NCBI GenBank assembly: GCA_900290365.1
Contig: OMOE01000103.1
Location: 194-35,321 of the forward strand
Reading direction: 5' to 3'
DNA length: 35,128 bases
From: Syntrophobacter sp. SbD1
GTDB taxonomy: Bacteria; Desulfobacterota; Syntrophobacteria; Syntrophobacterales; Syntrophobacteraceae
The stretch's first letter is position 1; each line of letters starts with the position of its first letter. This document shows positions 16,672-24,425 of this stretch, in pieces. The notes under the pieces were generated by a model. That model made no database searches. It was not told the origin of the DNA and saw only the letters and a list, made by a program, of their open reading frames with translations. The translations under genes were made by a program, and so were the position numbers.

Positions 16672-17490
16672 TCACCCCTCACCCAGAAGATCGATGTATC
16701 TCCTTATCCAGGGCAAATTTCGATAGAACAGATGCGATGAAAGAGCTTCGGACAACGGTTTCGTATCGTAAGGGATGCGCATCATCGTGATCGCTTGCTC
16801 TTCCGTGTCGTAGAGGACGCAATTAGCGATCGGCGTTCCGTCACGGTAAGGGCCCCCTACGCTCCCGGCCTTGACCCAGTAGCGGGAATTCTTGTTCAAC
16901 CGGAGCCTCAGGTCTTTCTTCCTCTCAGGACTGTGCACTTTAACCTCGCCTCCCTCCGGCAGTTCATAAATGGCGGGAATGTGGTCGTGTCCGCTAAAGA
17001 TCAGCCGTTTGGGGTAGTTTCGCCATAGCGGGACAGCCTTTCGAAGGGCCGCTTCGTCCAGGTATCCGAAGCATTCGATAGTCGGGGCCGCCCGTTTAGC
17101 AGAAAGAGCAGAAAGAGCAGGAAGGTCGAAAGGGGAATGATGCACGATGATGAAATCTTCCTTATCTATCGATAGCGGAAGGCCGAGGATATACTCGATT
17201 GCTCCTTGCTGCGCAAAGAGCATCCCGGCATTGTAGGCCGTAGCCTGAATGCGGTCCACCTGGCCGGGAAAGTCCGTAATGGCCCCGGCTATCAACAGGT
17301 CGTGATTGCCGGCAACAGTTGGGATGCCGGTCGAACGCAGCCGCGAAAAAGTCTTGTCTCCGAAAGGAAGCCAGCCGGCAAGGTCGCCAAGGCAATAAAC
17401 TTCATCGGCCTTTTCAGCTTCCAAATGCTTCAAGCAAACATCGAGCGCATCGACATTGCCGTGAAGGTCCCCGAATAAATAAATCCGCAT
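16672..17490 (-). CDS. Metallophosphoesterase (YfcE/MJ0936-like)
   Basis: A 272-residue calcineurin-like phosphoesterase. Metal-binding motifs occur in order: GDLHGN (D-x-H), CLGDLAGW (GD), AGNHD, HHSPF and SGHDHIP (GHxH type). C-terminal VKAGSVGGPYRDGT is usual for the YfcE/YvnB-like subfamily, which acts on phosphodiesters or phosphoproteins. ATG 17490 has an AGGGA element 6 nt upstream; an upstream ATG at 17505 is less well placed. It converges on galE across the inverted repeat. Confidence 0.88.
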   Translation of the reverse strand: MRIYLFGDLHGNVDALDVCLKHLEAEKADEVYCLGDLAGWLPFGDKTFSRLRSTGIPTVAGNHDLLIAGAITDFPGQVDRIQATAYNAGMLFAQQGAIEYILGLPLSIDKEDFIIVHHSPFDLPALSALSAKRAAPTIECFGYLDEAALRKAVPLWRNYPKRLIFSGHDHIPAIYELPEGGEVKVHSPERKKDLRLRLNKNSRYWVKAGSVGGPYRDGTPIANCVLYDTEEQAITMMRIPYDTKPLSEALSSHLFYRNLPWIRRYIDLLGEG

Positions 17491-17568
17491 AGCTGTCCCT
17501 GTCAAATTTGAGGATTAAGGAACTGAGGGATTGAGGGATTTGGCCTCTCACCCCTCACCCCTCACTGC

Positions 17569-17766
17569 TCACTGCTCACTGCTTATCGTCCATTCAAGCC
17601 CATTGGATACGGCGTGCACGGCGCCATTTGTATCGGTTCTGTATATAGGGATATTTCGTTTTGCACAACGATCCAGTACGGCAGGCGCAGGGAAACCAAA
17701 CCGGTTGAAGACGATTATATAACATGATCGGCCCAGAGTGCATGCCCATTTTAGCTTAATCGCCAA
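17569..17766 (-). pseudogene. Isolated comEC C-terminal fragment (copy A)
   Basis: An open frame of 65 residues whose last ~50 match the C-terminus of ComEC from this window: FGFPAPAVLDRCAKRNIPIY and GAVHAVSNGLEWTI, against FGFPAAAAVQRCAERNIPMY and GAVHAVSDGLKWTI. The rest of the metallo-beta-lactamase domain is absent. It lies in a 320-bp repeat (17583-17902) present again at 19252-19570. I read it as a duplicated gene remnant; a real small protein is less likely. Confidence 0.7.
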
Positions 17767-17902
17767 CCATGTTATCCTGTAATTTCATACAGTTACCAGA
17801 CTACAGCAAGGCATCATTAACTTACCGCACCGCAAGCTTTACCCTATCGCGGATTCCTGCCCCGCCAGATACACGACTTCCGAAACAGGACACCCAAATC
17901 CA
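17583..17902. repeat. 320-bp direct repeat, copy A
   Basis: Begins TTATCGTCCATT and ends GACACCCAAATCCA. Copy B is at 19252-19570 in the same orientation. The two are clearly alike throughout (my estimate is about 80 percent identity) and of almost equal length. The first ~150 bp encode the comEC fragment on the minus strand; the rest has no open frame. Confidence 0.85.
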
Positions 17903-17978
17903 GATATTGGCTAGACAGCAGCTTACGTCCCAATGGGACACCCTTGAAACCACGAAAAGGCGCCCCTCACATGGGGTA

Positions 17979-18003
17979 GCCCGGATAACTCGTTTATCCG
18001 GGC
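17979..18003. repeat. REP-like hairpin
   Basis: GCCCGGATAA, loop CTCGT, TTATCCGGGC: a perfect 10-bp stem preceded by GGGTA and followed by GCGAAGCGC. The layout recalls enterobacterial and pseudomonad REP sequences. Confidence 0.7.
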
Positions 18004-18145
18004 GCGAAGCGCAAGGTTCGAATGAAAGGCTCCCTGCTGATTTTTCTTAAACACGAACGCGAACGGGACATTTTTCAGGAGGCAGGCCAGGAGACAGGAT
18101 AACAGGATCAAAACAAGCAGGGCGCCCTGCCGGGCGCACCACGAC

Positions 18146-18176
18146 AAAAAAGGGGGCACCTGAGTGTGCCCCCTCG
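18146..18176 (-). terminator. Rho-independent terminator
   Basis: On the minus strand GGGGGCAC pairs with GTGCCCCC across a 6-nt loop and is followed by TTTTTT. It lies about 75 bp after the small minus-strand gene at 18253-18555. Confidence 0.85.
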
Positions 18177-18252
18177 ATTATCAGTTTGATTAGCAAATGT
18201 TTCCTAATCTTTCGGATAATCCGTTAGAAACTTGGTTGGCTTGGAACAAGAC

Positions 18253-18555
18253 TCAACCCCCAAATTCAGCCGGGGAGACATCCTGCCATCTCTCTTCCCA
18301 TTGTGTTTCCGAATGAGAGAATTTACCTTCCAGTTCAATGTTTTCCGGTTCCCACTGCGTGGGACACTCTTTTTTGAGCCTATCAATTCTATCGGTGAGC
18401 TCTTCGAGCACCATATGGAGCTCATTAACAATAGGGACGACTTTCTGCTTGTCCCCACTCGAAACTTCATCTAATTTCCTTACCACATCGTAAACTTTGG
18501 CTTTCCATCCGGCCAGTTCGATGTTCAGACTGTCACAATAGGATTGCACGTCCAT
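18253..18555 (-). CDS. Small conserved helical protein, paralogue 1
   Basis: A 100-residue protein of unknown function starting MDVQSYCDSLNIEL. It is highly charged and helical (VYDVVRKLDEVSSGDKQKVV; ELHMVLEELTDRIDRLKKEC) and probably forms a coiled coil; it ends VSPAEFGG. About 80 percent of residues match the gene at 32254-32556, and the DNA is alike over the whole gene, including the region after the stop. The ATG follows AAAAGGAGATCGAT. It has its own terminator and so is a single-gene unit. There are no membrane or signal segments. Confidence 0.85.
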   Translation of the reverse strand: MDVQSYCDSLNIELAGWKAKVYDVVRKLDEVSSGDKQKVVPIVNELHMVLEELTDRIDRLKKECPTQWEPENIELEGKFSHSETQWEERWQDVSPAEFGG

Positions 18556-19207
18556 ATCGATCTCCTTTTCATTTTACCGTTTGCGGCTAAAACACTTTGC
18601 GCCGCTGGTCTCGAGTTCTCGATAAAGTGATCAAAAACTGTAGGGGCATAAGCTAAGTGACGGTGCCCGCACCATCGAGGCTGGAGCGGCTCTTTTCTTT
18701 GCCACTGTGCTTCTGCAGGAATCTTCTCTATGGGCTCAGTAATTTCCTCATCTCCATGTTCTATGAGCGTTTCCTGTGTGATGCCCCTGCTCCCATTAAC
18801 CCGTCATATTGGTCACACTTATCACGTCATCCGCGCTTCTACTGCCCTGGCCCCCGGTACGTGGGAGACTTCCTTACTATGAGGACGGCAATGTTGACCT
18901 TGACGCGCCCACTGCGTTGGCCGTTAGAGGGGAGAGATACTTTGCTATTGGACACTCGTTTGTCTGAGGTGATAAGAAGGTGAAAATGAGGTGATTTGAA
19001 AGTGAAAATCCAAAGAATTCTTTGCGCGTTACTATCTGGGAGTTAGCACTGGATCTAGAAAGCTACTAATCATATGGGCCGGTTTGGTAAATGTCGAGTA
19101 GGTGGAGACTGTATTTTTCGAGCAAACCGCATAGGGGAGCTACATACACTCCGACTGCATTTTCGGGTAAGATAGCGAAATGGTGATACTAAAACTGATT
19201 ATGACGA

Positions 19208-19430
19208 TCAATGTAAGCAGCCCGCACAGCTATCCCTGCCCGCTTCTGTGGTTATCGTCCATTTGAGCCCGTCCGATACGGCGTGCACGGCGCCCTCGGT
19301 ATCGGTTCTGTATATGGGGATATTTCTTTTTGCGCAACGCTCCAGCACAGCCGGAGAAGGGAAACCGAACGGGTTATAAACGGTTATATACCATGATCGA
19401 CTCAGGAAACATGGCCCATTTTAACTTAAT
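19208..19430 (-). pseudogene. Isolated comEC C-terminal fragment (copy B)
   Basis: The minus-strand frame reads SWYITVYNPFGFPSPAVLER, then RNIPIYRTDTEGAVHAVSDG and LKWTITTE before a TGA at 19208. It matches the ComEC C-terminus and copy A. No start codon with a ribosome-binding site is seen. It lies in the 19252-19570 repeat and runs about 40 bp beyond it. Confidence 0.65.
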
Positions 19431-19570
19431 CTCCAACTATCTTCTCCTATAATTTCCAACAGTTACCAGGCTGCACCAAGATATCATCAACTTATCGCAC
19501 CGCAAACTCTACCCTATCGAGGTCCTGCCCCGCCCGATACACGGCTTCCGAAACAAGACACCCAAATCCA
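19252..19570. repeat. 320-bp direct repeat, copy B
   Basis: Begins TTATCGTCCATTTGAGCCCG and ends GACACCCAAATCCA; see copy A at 17583-17902. The two copies bracket the small gene at 18253-18555. Confidence 0.85.
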
Positions 19571-19822
19571 CACATGAATTGCAAAACTTGCGCTTTTCAG
19601 AACCTCGGTTTTTCAAGGATAGGAGAGCTCTTGGCCAGCCCCCCAACCCCACCAGCCCCCCATAAATCACCCTTGACCCCCAAGGGGGGCGAGTTACTAT
19701 CATACCAAAATAGTATGAAATAGGCGGGTTGATTCTTTTTGAGATGTGACCCGATGTTGCTCATAGGCAATTTTGTCCAACGTCTCGAAGAGGTGGACTA
19801 AGGAGCAAGAAAAGGAGTAGCC

Positions 19823-20488
19823 ATGGAGCTTCGACAAGCAATTCGGACTCGGCGCAGCATACGATGCTTTCTTCCCAGACCCGTATCGACAGAGATCATT
19901 CAGGAACTCATAAGTGAGTCCCTATGGGCTCCCTCATGGACCAACACGCAACCATGGGAGATTGTTGCGGTGACAGGCGAACCCCTCGAACAGTTTAAAC
20001 GCGAGAACAAAGCGGCCCTTCTCGCAGGTCGGACCTCTGCCCCCGATATTTCCATGCCGTGCGAGTGGCCGGCGGCACTCAAGAAGAGAAGCATGGAACT
20101 GTCGAAGAATATCTTTGAGTCCCTGGGGATTGGTCAGGATGACGCAGATGGCAGAGTCGAGTATTACGCCCGGCTGTATCACCTCTTTGATGCCCCCGCC
20201 CTCATCTTGGTGTTAATCGATAAAGAACTGTCGCTTGAGTACGCAATGCTGAACGCAGGCATATTTCTCCAGACTTTTCTTCTACTAGCACACGACGCTG
20301 GTCTTGGGGCATGTATTTTCGCTGGTACTGTCCATTGTCCCGAAATCGTCCACAGAAATTTTGCCATTCCCAACACCAAGCTCCTTGCCATAGGGATAGC
20401 CCTCGGCTGGCCGGATATCGACGCTCCCATCAACAACTTCGAGAGAAAGAGAGGAAAAGTTGAAGAATTCGTGCGCTGGATCTCTTAA
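19823..20488 (+). CDS. Nitroreductase family protein
   Basis: A 221-residue FMN-dependent nitroreductase-like oxidoreductase. The start ELRQAIRTRRSIRCFLPRPV holds the FMN-phosphate arginines. APSWTNTQPWEIVAV is the cofactor/dimer motif and LLAHDAGLGACIFAG the second one, followed by LLAIGIALGWPD. ATG 19823 follows AAAAGGAGTAGCC. The substrate is not predictable (nitroaromatics, quinones, enoates). It stands alone, convergent with the nifU-like gene; the facing 3' ends are about 110 bp apart. Confidence 0.9.
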   Translation: MELRQAIRTRRSIRCFLPRPVSTEIIQELISESLWAPSWTNTQPWEIVAVTGEPLEQFKRENKAALLAGRTSAPDISMPCEWPAALKKRSMELSKNIFESLGIGQDDADGRVEYYARLYHLFDAPALILVLIDKELSLEYAMLNAGIFLQTFLLLAHDAGLGACIFAGTVHCPEIVHRNFAIPNTKLLAIGIALGWPDIDAPINNFERKRGKVEEFVRWIS

Positions 20489-20601
20489 TCCGGTTGAATC
20501 ACCGGTCGCGGTAGAGATGCCGGTTGCCCGGCGATTTACGCACGCCTTATTGCAATTCCTATCGCCCGTAATGAAGAAGCCATATCCAAGGAATTGTCCG
20601 A

Positions 20602-20985
20602 CTAAGCGGATTGCATCTTTCCGTATCTTCTCTCATAATCCTCGATCGCTTTTGAAAGAGCTTCGGCTCCCAAATTGGAGCAGTGCACCTTTTCTTTTGG
20701 AAGCCCATCCAGAGCCTCCGCAACGGATTCATTCGTTATCAGTTTGGCCTCTTGCAGCGTTTTTCCCTTCGCCATTTCACTAACCATGCTTGATACGGAA
20801 ATGGCCGCAACACATCCAAATGTCTTGAATTTCACATCCACTAGTCTATCGTTTTCGACTTTGATGTAAAAAGCCATCATGTCACCGCATACTGGGTTGC
20901 CGACTTCGCCGACGCCGTCAGCATCTTTTATCTCTCCAACATTTCTCGGATTGGAGAAATGTTCCATTACTTTTTCTGAATACAT
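20602..20985 (-). CDS. NifU/IscU-type Fe-S or sulfur scaffold protein
   Basis: A 127-residue IscU-fold protein. MYSEKVMEHFSNPRNVGEI is the family start. The three scaffold cysteines are C33 (NPVCGD), C58 (FGCVAA) and C102 (VHCSNLG), and the conserved Asp is D35. It lacks the C-terminal ferredoxin and NFU domains of full NifU. ATG 20985 follows GGAGGAGAGCC; an open extension to 21210 overlaps the nifS-like gene and is not family-like. It is third in the tusA, nifS-like, nifU set, 46 bp after the nifS-like stop, so it most likely takes sulfur in that system. Confidence 0.9.
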   Translation of the reverse strand: MYSEKVMEHFSNPRNVGEIKDADGVGEVGNPVCGDMMAFYIKVENDRLVDVKFKTFGCVAAISVSSMVSEMAKGKTLQEAKLITNESVAEALDGLPKEKVHCSNLGAEALSKAIEDYERRYGKMQSA

Positions 20986-21031
20986 GGCTCTCCTCCCTGC
21001 GAAACTTGAAATGTCTTTTCCTTGACAATGC

Positions 21032-22225
21032 TCACGCACAGGTTTCCTTGCCGTAAACGGGCGCTTCTCTCCCCCAAACGGGTGAAAGCATGCGGAGCCT
21101 GTCGACAGCGGTTGGAAGTTTTTCGAGAACGTACATAATTTCTTCAACCGTGTTTGTTTTGTCGATGGTAAATACTGCAGATCCTTGTGCAACAACGGCT
21201 GGAACACCAATAGCGACCAAAACGGGGGATGTTTTCAGGGCCTTTGAAGCACAAGCAGAACCTGTATTCACATAGATACCTTCCCTGGCAAGCATAAAGA
21301 TGAGTGATTCTCCCTCAATAGCTTCAAAGCAAAAGCTCGCATGACCAGGAAGTCGATTCTGCGGATGCCCGGTAAACCTGACTTTGGGGACTCTCTCCAG
21401 AACACCGTTCACCAAGAGATCTCTCAGTTTCCGCACGTGAACCGTCTTTTCGGGCAGTTCTTCCATCGCAAGCTCCGACGCCTTCCCGAGCCCCACAATG
21501 CCGGGAATATTTTCCGTTCCCGCTCTCCTGCCGTTTTCCTGGATGCCGCCATGAATGAGAGGCATGAGCCTTATCTTTTCCCTGAAGTAGAGCGCGCCAA
21601 CCCCTTTGGGTGCACCTACCGAAACGCCTGAAAGGCTTAGCAAATCAACATTGAGCTCGTTGACATCAACCTTGACATTGCCGGTCGAAGCAACCGCGTC
21701 GGTGTGGAAGATAACTCCTTTTTCTCTGCAAATCGAAGCAAGCTCCGAGATAGATTGAAGGGTCCCGATTTCATTATTTGCGTGCATTATGGATACGAGG
21801 ACGGTCTCAGCGTTAATTGCCTTTTGGAGACGCTCGGGGGCGACCACGCCATGATTGTCCACGGGAAGGAAAGTGACCTCAAAGTCCAAGCGCTCGAGGA
21901 AGCGGGCGGAATTGAGCACGGAATGGTGTTCGATCGCAGAGACGATTATGTGTCTTCCTTTTTTTTGCCTGCCTAGAGCTACTCCCTTAATCGCCAGGTT
22001 ATTGGCTTCCGCCCCTGAGGAAGTGAAGATAACGTTTTCTGCGTTCGCCCCTATCAGATTAGCCACCTTCGCTCTTTGTTCTTCTAGTGTCAGCTTGATT
22101 CTTGATCCCAGATCATAGACCGTGGAAGGATTGGCGAAGAGCTGATCGAAGTAGGGCAGCATGGCTTCGATCACCTCTTTTCTCACAGGTGACGCCGATG
22201 CGTGATCAAGATAGCTCCCACTCAT
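21032..22225 (-). CDS. NifS-like protein lacking the PLP lysine
   Basis: A 397-residue class V aminotransferase-fold protein, full length for a cysteine desulfurase. YLDHASASPV, FTSSGAEANNLAIKG, AIEHHSVL (H100) and MHANNEIGT align with IscS/NifS, and the persulfide cysteine is C325 in TGSACASKAL. The PLP site is degraded. Where IscS has SGHK, this protein has S-G-V201-S202, so both the His and the Schiff-base Lys are missing. The Gln of DATQS is A179, and the Arg of GSLRFS is V351. D176 (HTDA) and RRAGTEN are kept. A normal desulfurase reaction is not expected, but persulfide relay through C325 is possible. ATG 22225 has GGAGGG 5-6 nt upstream; ATG 22237 abuts the tusA stop. Confidence 0.9.
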   Translation of the reverse strand: MSGSYLDHASASPVRKEVIEAMLPYFDQLFANPSTVYDLGSRIKLTLEEQRAKVANLIGANAENVIFTSSGAEANNLAIKGVALGRQKKGRHIIVSAIEHHSVLNSARFLERLDFEVTFLPVDNHGVVAPERLQKAINAETVLVSIMHANNEIGTLQSISELASICREKGVIFHTDAVASTGNVKVDVNELNVDLLSLSGVSVGAPKGVGALYFREKIRLMPLIHGGIQENGRRAGTENIPGIVGLGKASELAMEELPEKTVHVRKLRDLLVNGVLERVPKVRFTGHPQNRLPGHASFCFEAIEGESLIFMLAREGIYVNTGSACASKALKTSPVLVAIGVPAVVAQGSAVFTIDKTNTVEEIMYVLEKLPTAVDRLRMLSPVWGREAPVYGKETCA

Positions 22226-22237
22226 AGCACCCTCCAT

Positions 22238-22486
22238 TCACTTAACCTTTCGAATGTACAACTTATAGCAGTCTTCATCTTCTTCTATACCGATAAACTC
22301 CTGTCCGCACTTTTTGCACCACGCGGGAAGATCTTCCAGCGCACCGTCATAATCGGTCAAGACCTGCAAGACCTGTCCTTTCTTCATGCACTTGAGCTTA
22401 TCACCCGGTTCCAACAAGTGCATCGGGCACATCCGGCATACCAGATCCAGGATTTCGTCGGTCGGAATATCTTTTACGAACTTCAT
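22238..22486 (-). CDS. TusA/SirA/YedF-family sulfurtransferase
   Basis: An 82-residue TusA-fold protein. The family motif is present as LDLVCRMCPMHLLEP with C20-P21 as the probable sulfur-carrying pair (the usual CPxP has His at the last position) and an extra C17. GQVLQVLTDYDGALEDLPAWC and CYKLYIRK are the usual C-terminal strands; WCKKCG adds a CxxC. ATG 22486 follows GGAGGATGAG. The stop codon abuts an ATG of the nifS-like gene. TusA-type proteins carry persulfide sulfur (or selenium, in YedF) from NifS-type enzymes, which fits the gene order. Confidence 0.88.
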   Translation of the reverse strand: MKFVKDIPTDEILDLVCRMCPMHLLEPGDKLKCMKKGQVLQVLTDYDGALEDLPAWCKKCGQEFIGIEEDEDCYKLYIRKVK

Positions 22487-22498
22487 CTCATCCTCCAT

Positions 22499-23334
22499 TG
22501 GCTCACCCTGCGAAGGGAGCGCCTTCAGTTCGTAATCATAGCATTTTAGTAGAGTTTAATCATGGTGCGTCCTGATAACAATTTATCCCGTTCAGGCTCA
22601 GGCCAATTTTTTCTCCAGAAAAACGGGAAGATAGCCATACTTCAGTTGGCGCTGGATGACGATCACCTTGGTAGGGATTGGGAGCTTTTCGCGGTAATAC
22701 TTCCCCCCGTAACGCTCAACAATTTTCCAGTATAATCTGGTCGACATGATCCAGGATGCTGCATTTTGAGGCGAGTGTGTCAGACCGTCCATAGACTTGG
22801 TAATCAGGCAGTTTGTACAGGTTGGGGCCATAGCCGGACTCATTAACATATCACTTGCCTGTTTGGGAGGGATATAAGATAATTGAATGGGTTTTCGGAG
22901 TGTTCCAAGAGGTTTTTCGCGTGAAATCCGGGTGCAAAATGCTTCAGCATCCATTTCTTATTAAGTTGACGTATTTTTCAGGTCAACACCAATAGAATTT
23001 TGGATGCGAAAATGGATCCCAATACACGTTGTTTGGAGAAGATGCCCAATCTCCCTATAGCAATATTTTGGTTGTCCTGAAGGCGAGGAAACTCGTCCGG
23101 AGATCAAGAAACTCGCAGTAAATTTACTTTCCCCAGACGTTAAGAAATTCATACTCGACAAGGGCTGAGTTGCCTGCCGTCGTTAATGCGTTTTAGCTCA
23201 ATACGGGGACGAGGAAGCGCTCAAGGCGCTTAATGCAGGTTTTTATCAGTTCAGAAAAGAAATGCCTGTCTGCTGGGATCGGCAATCCGGCAAGAGAAGC
23301 CGGGTCCCCATGACCAGAGAAACGAGAGGCCCCA
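22499..23334. other. Region between the sulfur-transfer set and the XdhC genes
   Basis: About 840 bp. A minus-strand frame at 22598-22954 (118 residues, one CxxC) has no ribosome-binding site and no family match. On the + strand 23064-23168 reads like a protein end (YFGCPEGEETRPEIKK, then a helix and TGA) but is preceded by a stop, suggesting a gene remnant. Promoters for both flanking units must lie here but cannot be placed. Confidence 0.4.
22598..22954 (-). CDS. Unassigned open frame
   Basis: 118 residues beginning MDAEAFCTRISREKPLG, with CTNC in the middle and a basic C-terminus ending FLEKKLA. I do not recognise it. It has no clear Shine-Dalgarno and is preceded by a double TAA. It may be a gene fragment or a chance frame. 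Confidence 0.25.
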   Translation of the reverse strand: MDAEAFCTRISREKPLGTLRKPIQLSYIPPKQASDMLMSPAMAPTCTNCLITKSMDGLTHSPQNAASWIMSTRLYWKIVERYGGKYYREKLPIPTKVIVIQRQLKYGYLPVFLEKKLA

Positions 23335-24102
23335 GTGAGCATTGCAGAACATCTGACGGACCTAATAGACAAGGGTAAGACGGTCTGCCTGGTCACGGTG
23401 ATTCAGTCCGACCGACCGGAATTCCCGCCAGGAGCCAAGGTTCTGTTTCTCCCGGACGGGAGCATAGGAGGGACGGTTCCCCTTGGCGAACTGACCGAGC
23501 CCCTTGCCCAATTGGCGCACGCAGCCCTGGCGTGCAAGAAGAAACAGCTCACAGATCTCGCGCCGGGGCTTCGGGTCTTCATCGACATGCTCGCGCCAGA
23601 GGCCCGGCTCCTCATCTGCGGTGCTGGGCACATCGCAGTGCCTTTGGCGCTGTTTGCACGGGAGGTCGGCTTTTCCGTCACGGTCCTGGACGACCGCCCC
23701 GATTTTGCAAACACCTCCCGATTCCCCGGCTGTGAGGTGCTGGTCGAGGACTTCGCACCGGCGTTGCGGCGCCTGCCTTTGGGTTCCGACACCTACGCCG
23801 CGGTCATCACACGGGGCCACGAGCACGACTTTGAGTGCCTGCTAGAGATCCTGCCTAAGGAGACAGCCTATGTGGGGTTGATCGGAAGCCGGCGACGCGT
23901 CGAGTTCGTGAAGCTTGAGCTGCGAAAAAGGGGCATTCCATCCGCTCGCCTCGATCTCCTGTACACGCCCATCGGCCTGCCCATCGGAGCTGAATCTCCC
24001 GCGGAAATCGCGCTTTGTATCGCGGCCGAGCTCGTTGCCACGCGCAGGCTCGGCAAAGAGGCGGCGCGGGGAGTTCAAGGTGAAAGGAGAGTCGGACCAT
24101 GA
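23335..24102 (+). CDS. XdhC/CoxI family protein (Rossmann part)
   Basis: A 255-residue protein. Residues 1-85 look like a shortened XdhC/CoxI N-domain (VCLVTVIQSDRPEFPPGAKV; the usual GGGC motif is GGTVP here, so its Cys is lost). Residues 90-235 are the XdhC C-domain, a Rossmann fold with LLICGAGHIAVPLALFAREV, VTVLDDRPDFA, AYVGLIGSRRR and PIGLPIGAESPAEIALCIAA. XdhC proteins load sulfur from a NifS-type enzyme onto molybdenum cofactor for xanthine-dehydrogenase-type enzymes. The start is GTG 23335 without a strong Shine-Dalgarno. The stop overlaps the next ATG (ATGA). No molybdenum hydroxylase gene is in the window. Confidence 0.87.
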   Translation: MSIAEHLTDLIDKGKTVCLVTVIQSDRPEFPPGAKVLFLPDGSIGGTVPLGELTEPLAQLAHAALACKKKQLTDLAPGLRVFIDMLAPEARLLICGAGHIAVPLALFAREVGFSVTVLDDRPDFANTSRFPGCEVLVEDFAPALRRLPLGSDTYAAVITRGHEHDFECLLEILPKETAYVGLIGSRRRVEFVKLELRKRGIPSARLDLLYTPIGLPIGAESPAEIALCIAAELVATRRLGKEAARGVQGERRVGP

Positions 24103-24425
24103 ATGATCGAGAAATTTTCGGGAAACTTGCCGAACTGGCTAAACAGGGCATTCCGGTGTGTCTGGCGACGATCGTTGAGACTGCGGGCTCTACGCCCCGC
24201 GAGATCGGGGCCAAGATGCTGGTTGGGGCCGACGGCTGGACCTTCGGATCGGTCGGCGGCGGGTGTGGCGAACATCAGGTAAAGAGCGCCGCCCTCCGGT
24301 GTCTGCTCGTGTCAGGGAAGCCCAAACTCCTGGAAGTGGACCTGACCGACGACCTAGGGACGCGAGGTGGCGATGTCTGCGGCGGCAAGATGTGGATATT
24401 CATCGAAAAAATCGACGGCCCCTGA
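24099..24425 (+). CDS. XdhC/CoxI N-domain protein
   Basis: A 108-residue stand-alone XdhC/CoxI domain with VCLATIVETAGSTPREIGAK, SVGGGCGEHQV (the conserved Cys is present) and GGDVCGGKMWIFIEKID. It keeps the cysteine motif that the upstream protein has lost, so the two may work together as a split XdhC. It overlaps the upstream gene by ATGA, with GAAAGGAGAG before it. The frame after the TGA stop does not look like protein. Confidence 0.85.
   Translation: MNDREIFGKLAELAKQGIPVCLATIVETAGSTPREIGAKMLVGADGWTFGSVGGGCGEHQVKSAALRCLLVSGKPKLLEVDLTDDLGTRGGDVCGGKMWIFIEKIDGP

Larger units (their letters stand above)
17506..18252. other. Repeat-rich intergenic region
   Basis: Contains, in order, GAGGGATT/CTCACTGCTCACTGC filler (17517-17580), copy A of the 320-bp repeat (17583-17902), a REP-like hairpin (17979-18003), a 14-bp palindrome GCAGGGCGCCCTGC (about 18118) and a strong terminator (about 18153). 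Apart from the comEC-fragment frame, no gene is seen. Confidence 0.6.
18556..19822. other. Gene-poor region with 320-bp repeat copy B
   Basis: About 1.27 kb. 18560-19245 shows no gene that I can support: a + frame at 18657-18983 is open but has low-complexity, non-protein-like composition. Copy B of the 320-bp repeat lies at 19252-19570. 19571-19822 has C-runs and the nitroreductase promoter and leader, unassigned. Confidence 0.5.

Noticed and set aside
18003..18025. tRNA T-arm suggested by GGTTCGAAT
   Set aside because: No acceptor, D or anticodon arms can be formed around it; it follows a REP-like hairpin.
18657..18983. A 108-residue protein
   Set aside because: Composition is not protein-like, there is no ribosome-binding site and no motif.
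22955..23161. Another Sec-type readthrough joining 23161-22961 to 22954-22598
   Set aside because: The two frames are separated by two TAA codons, not TGA, and neither segment matches a protein family.
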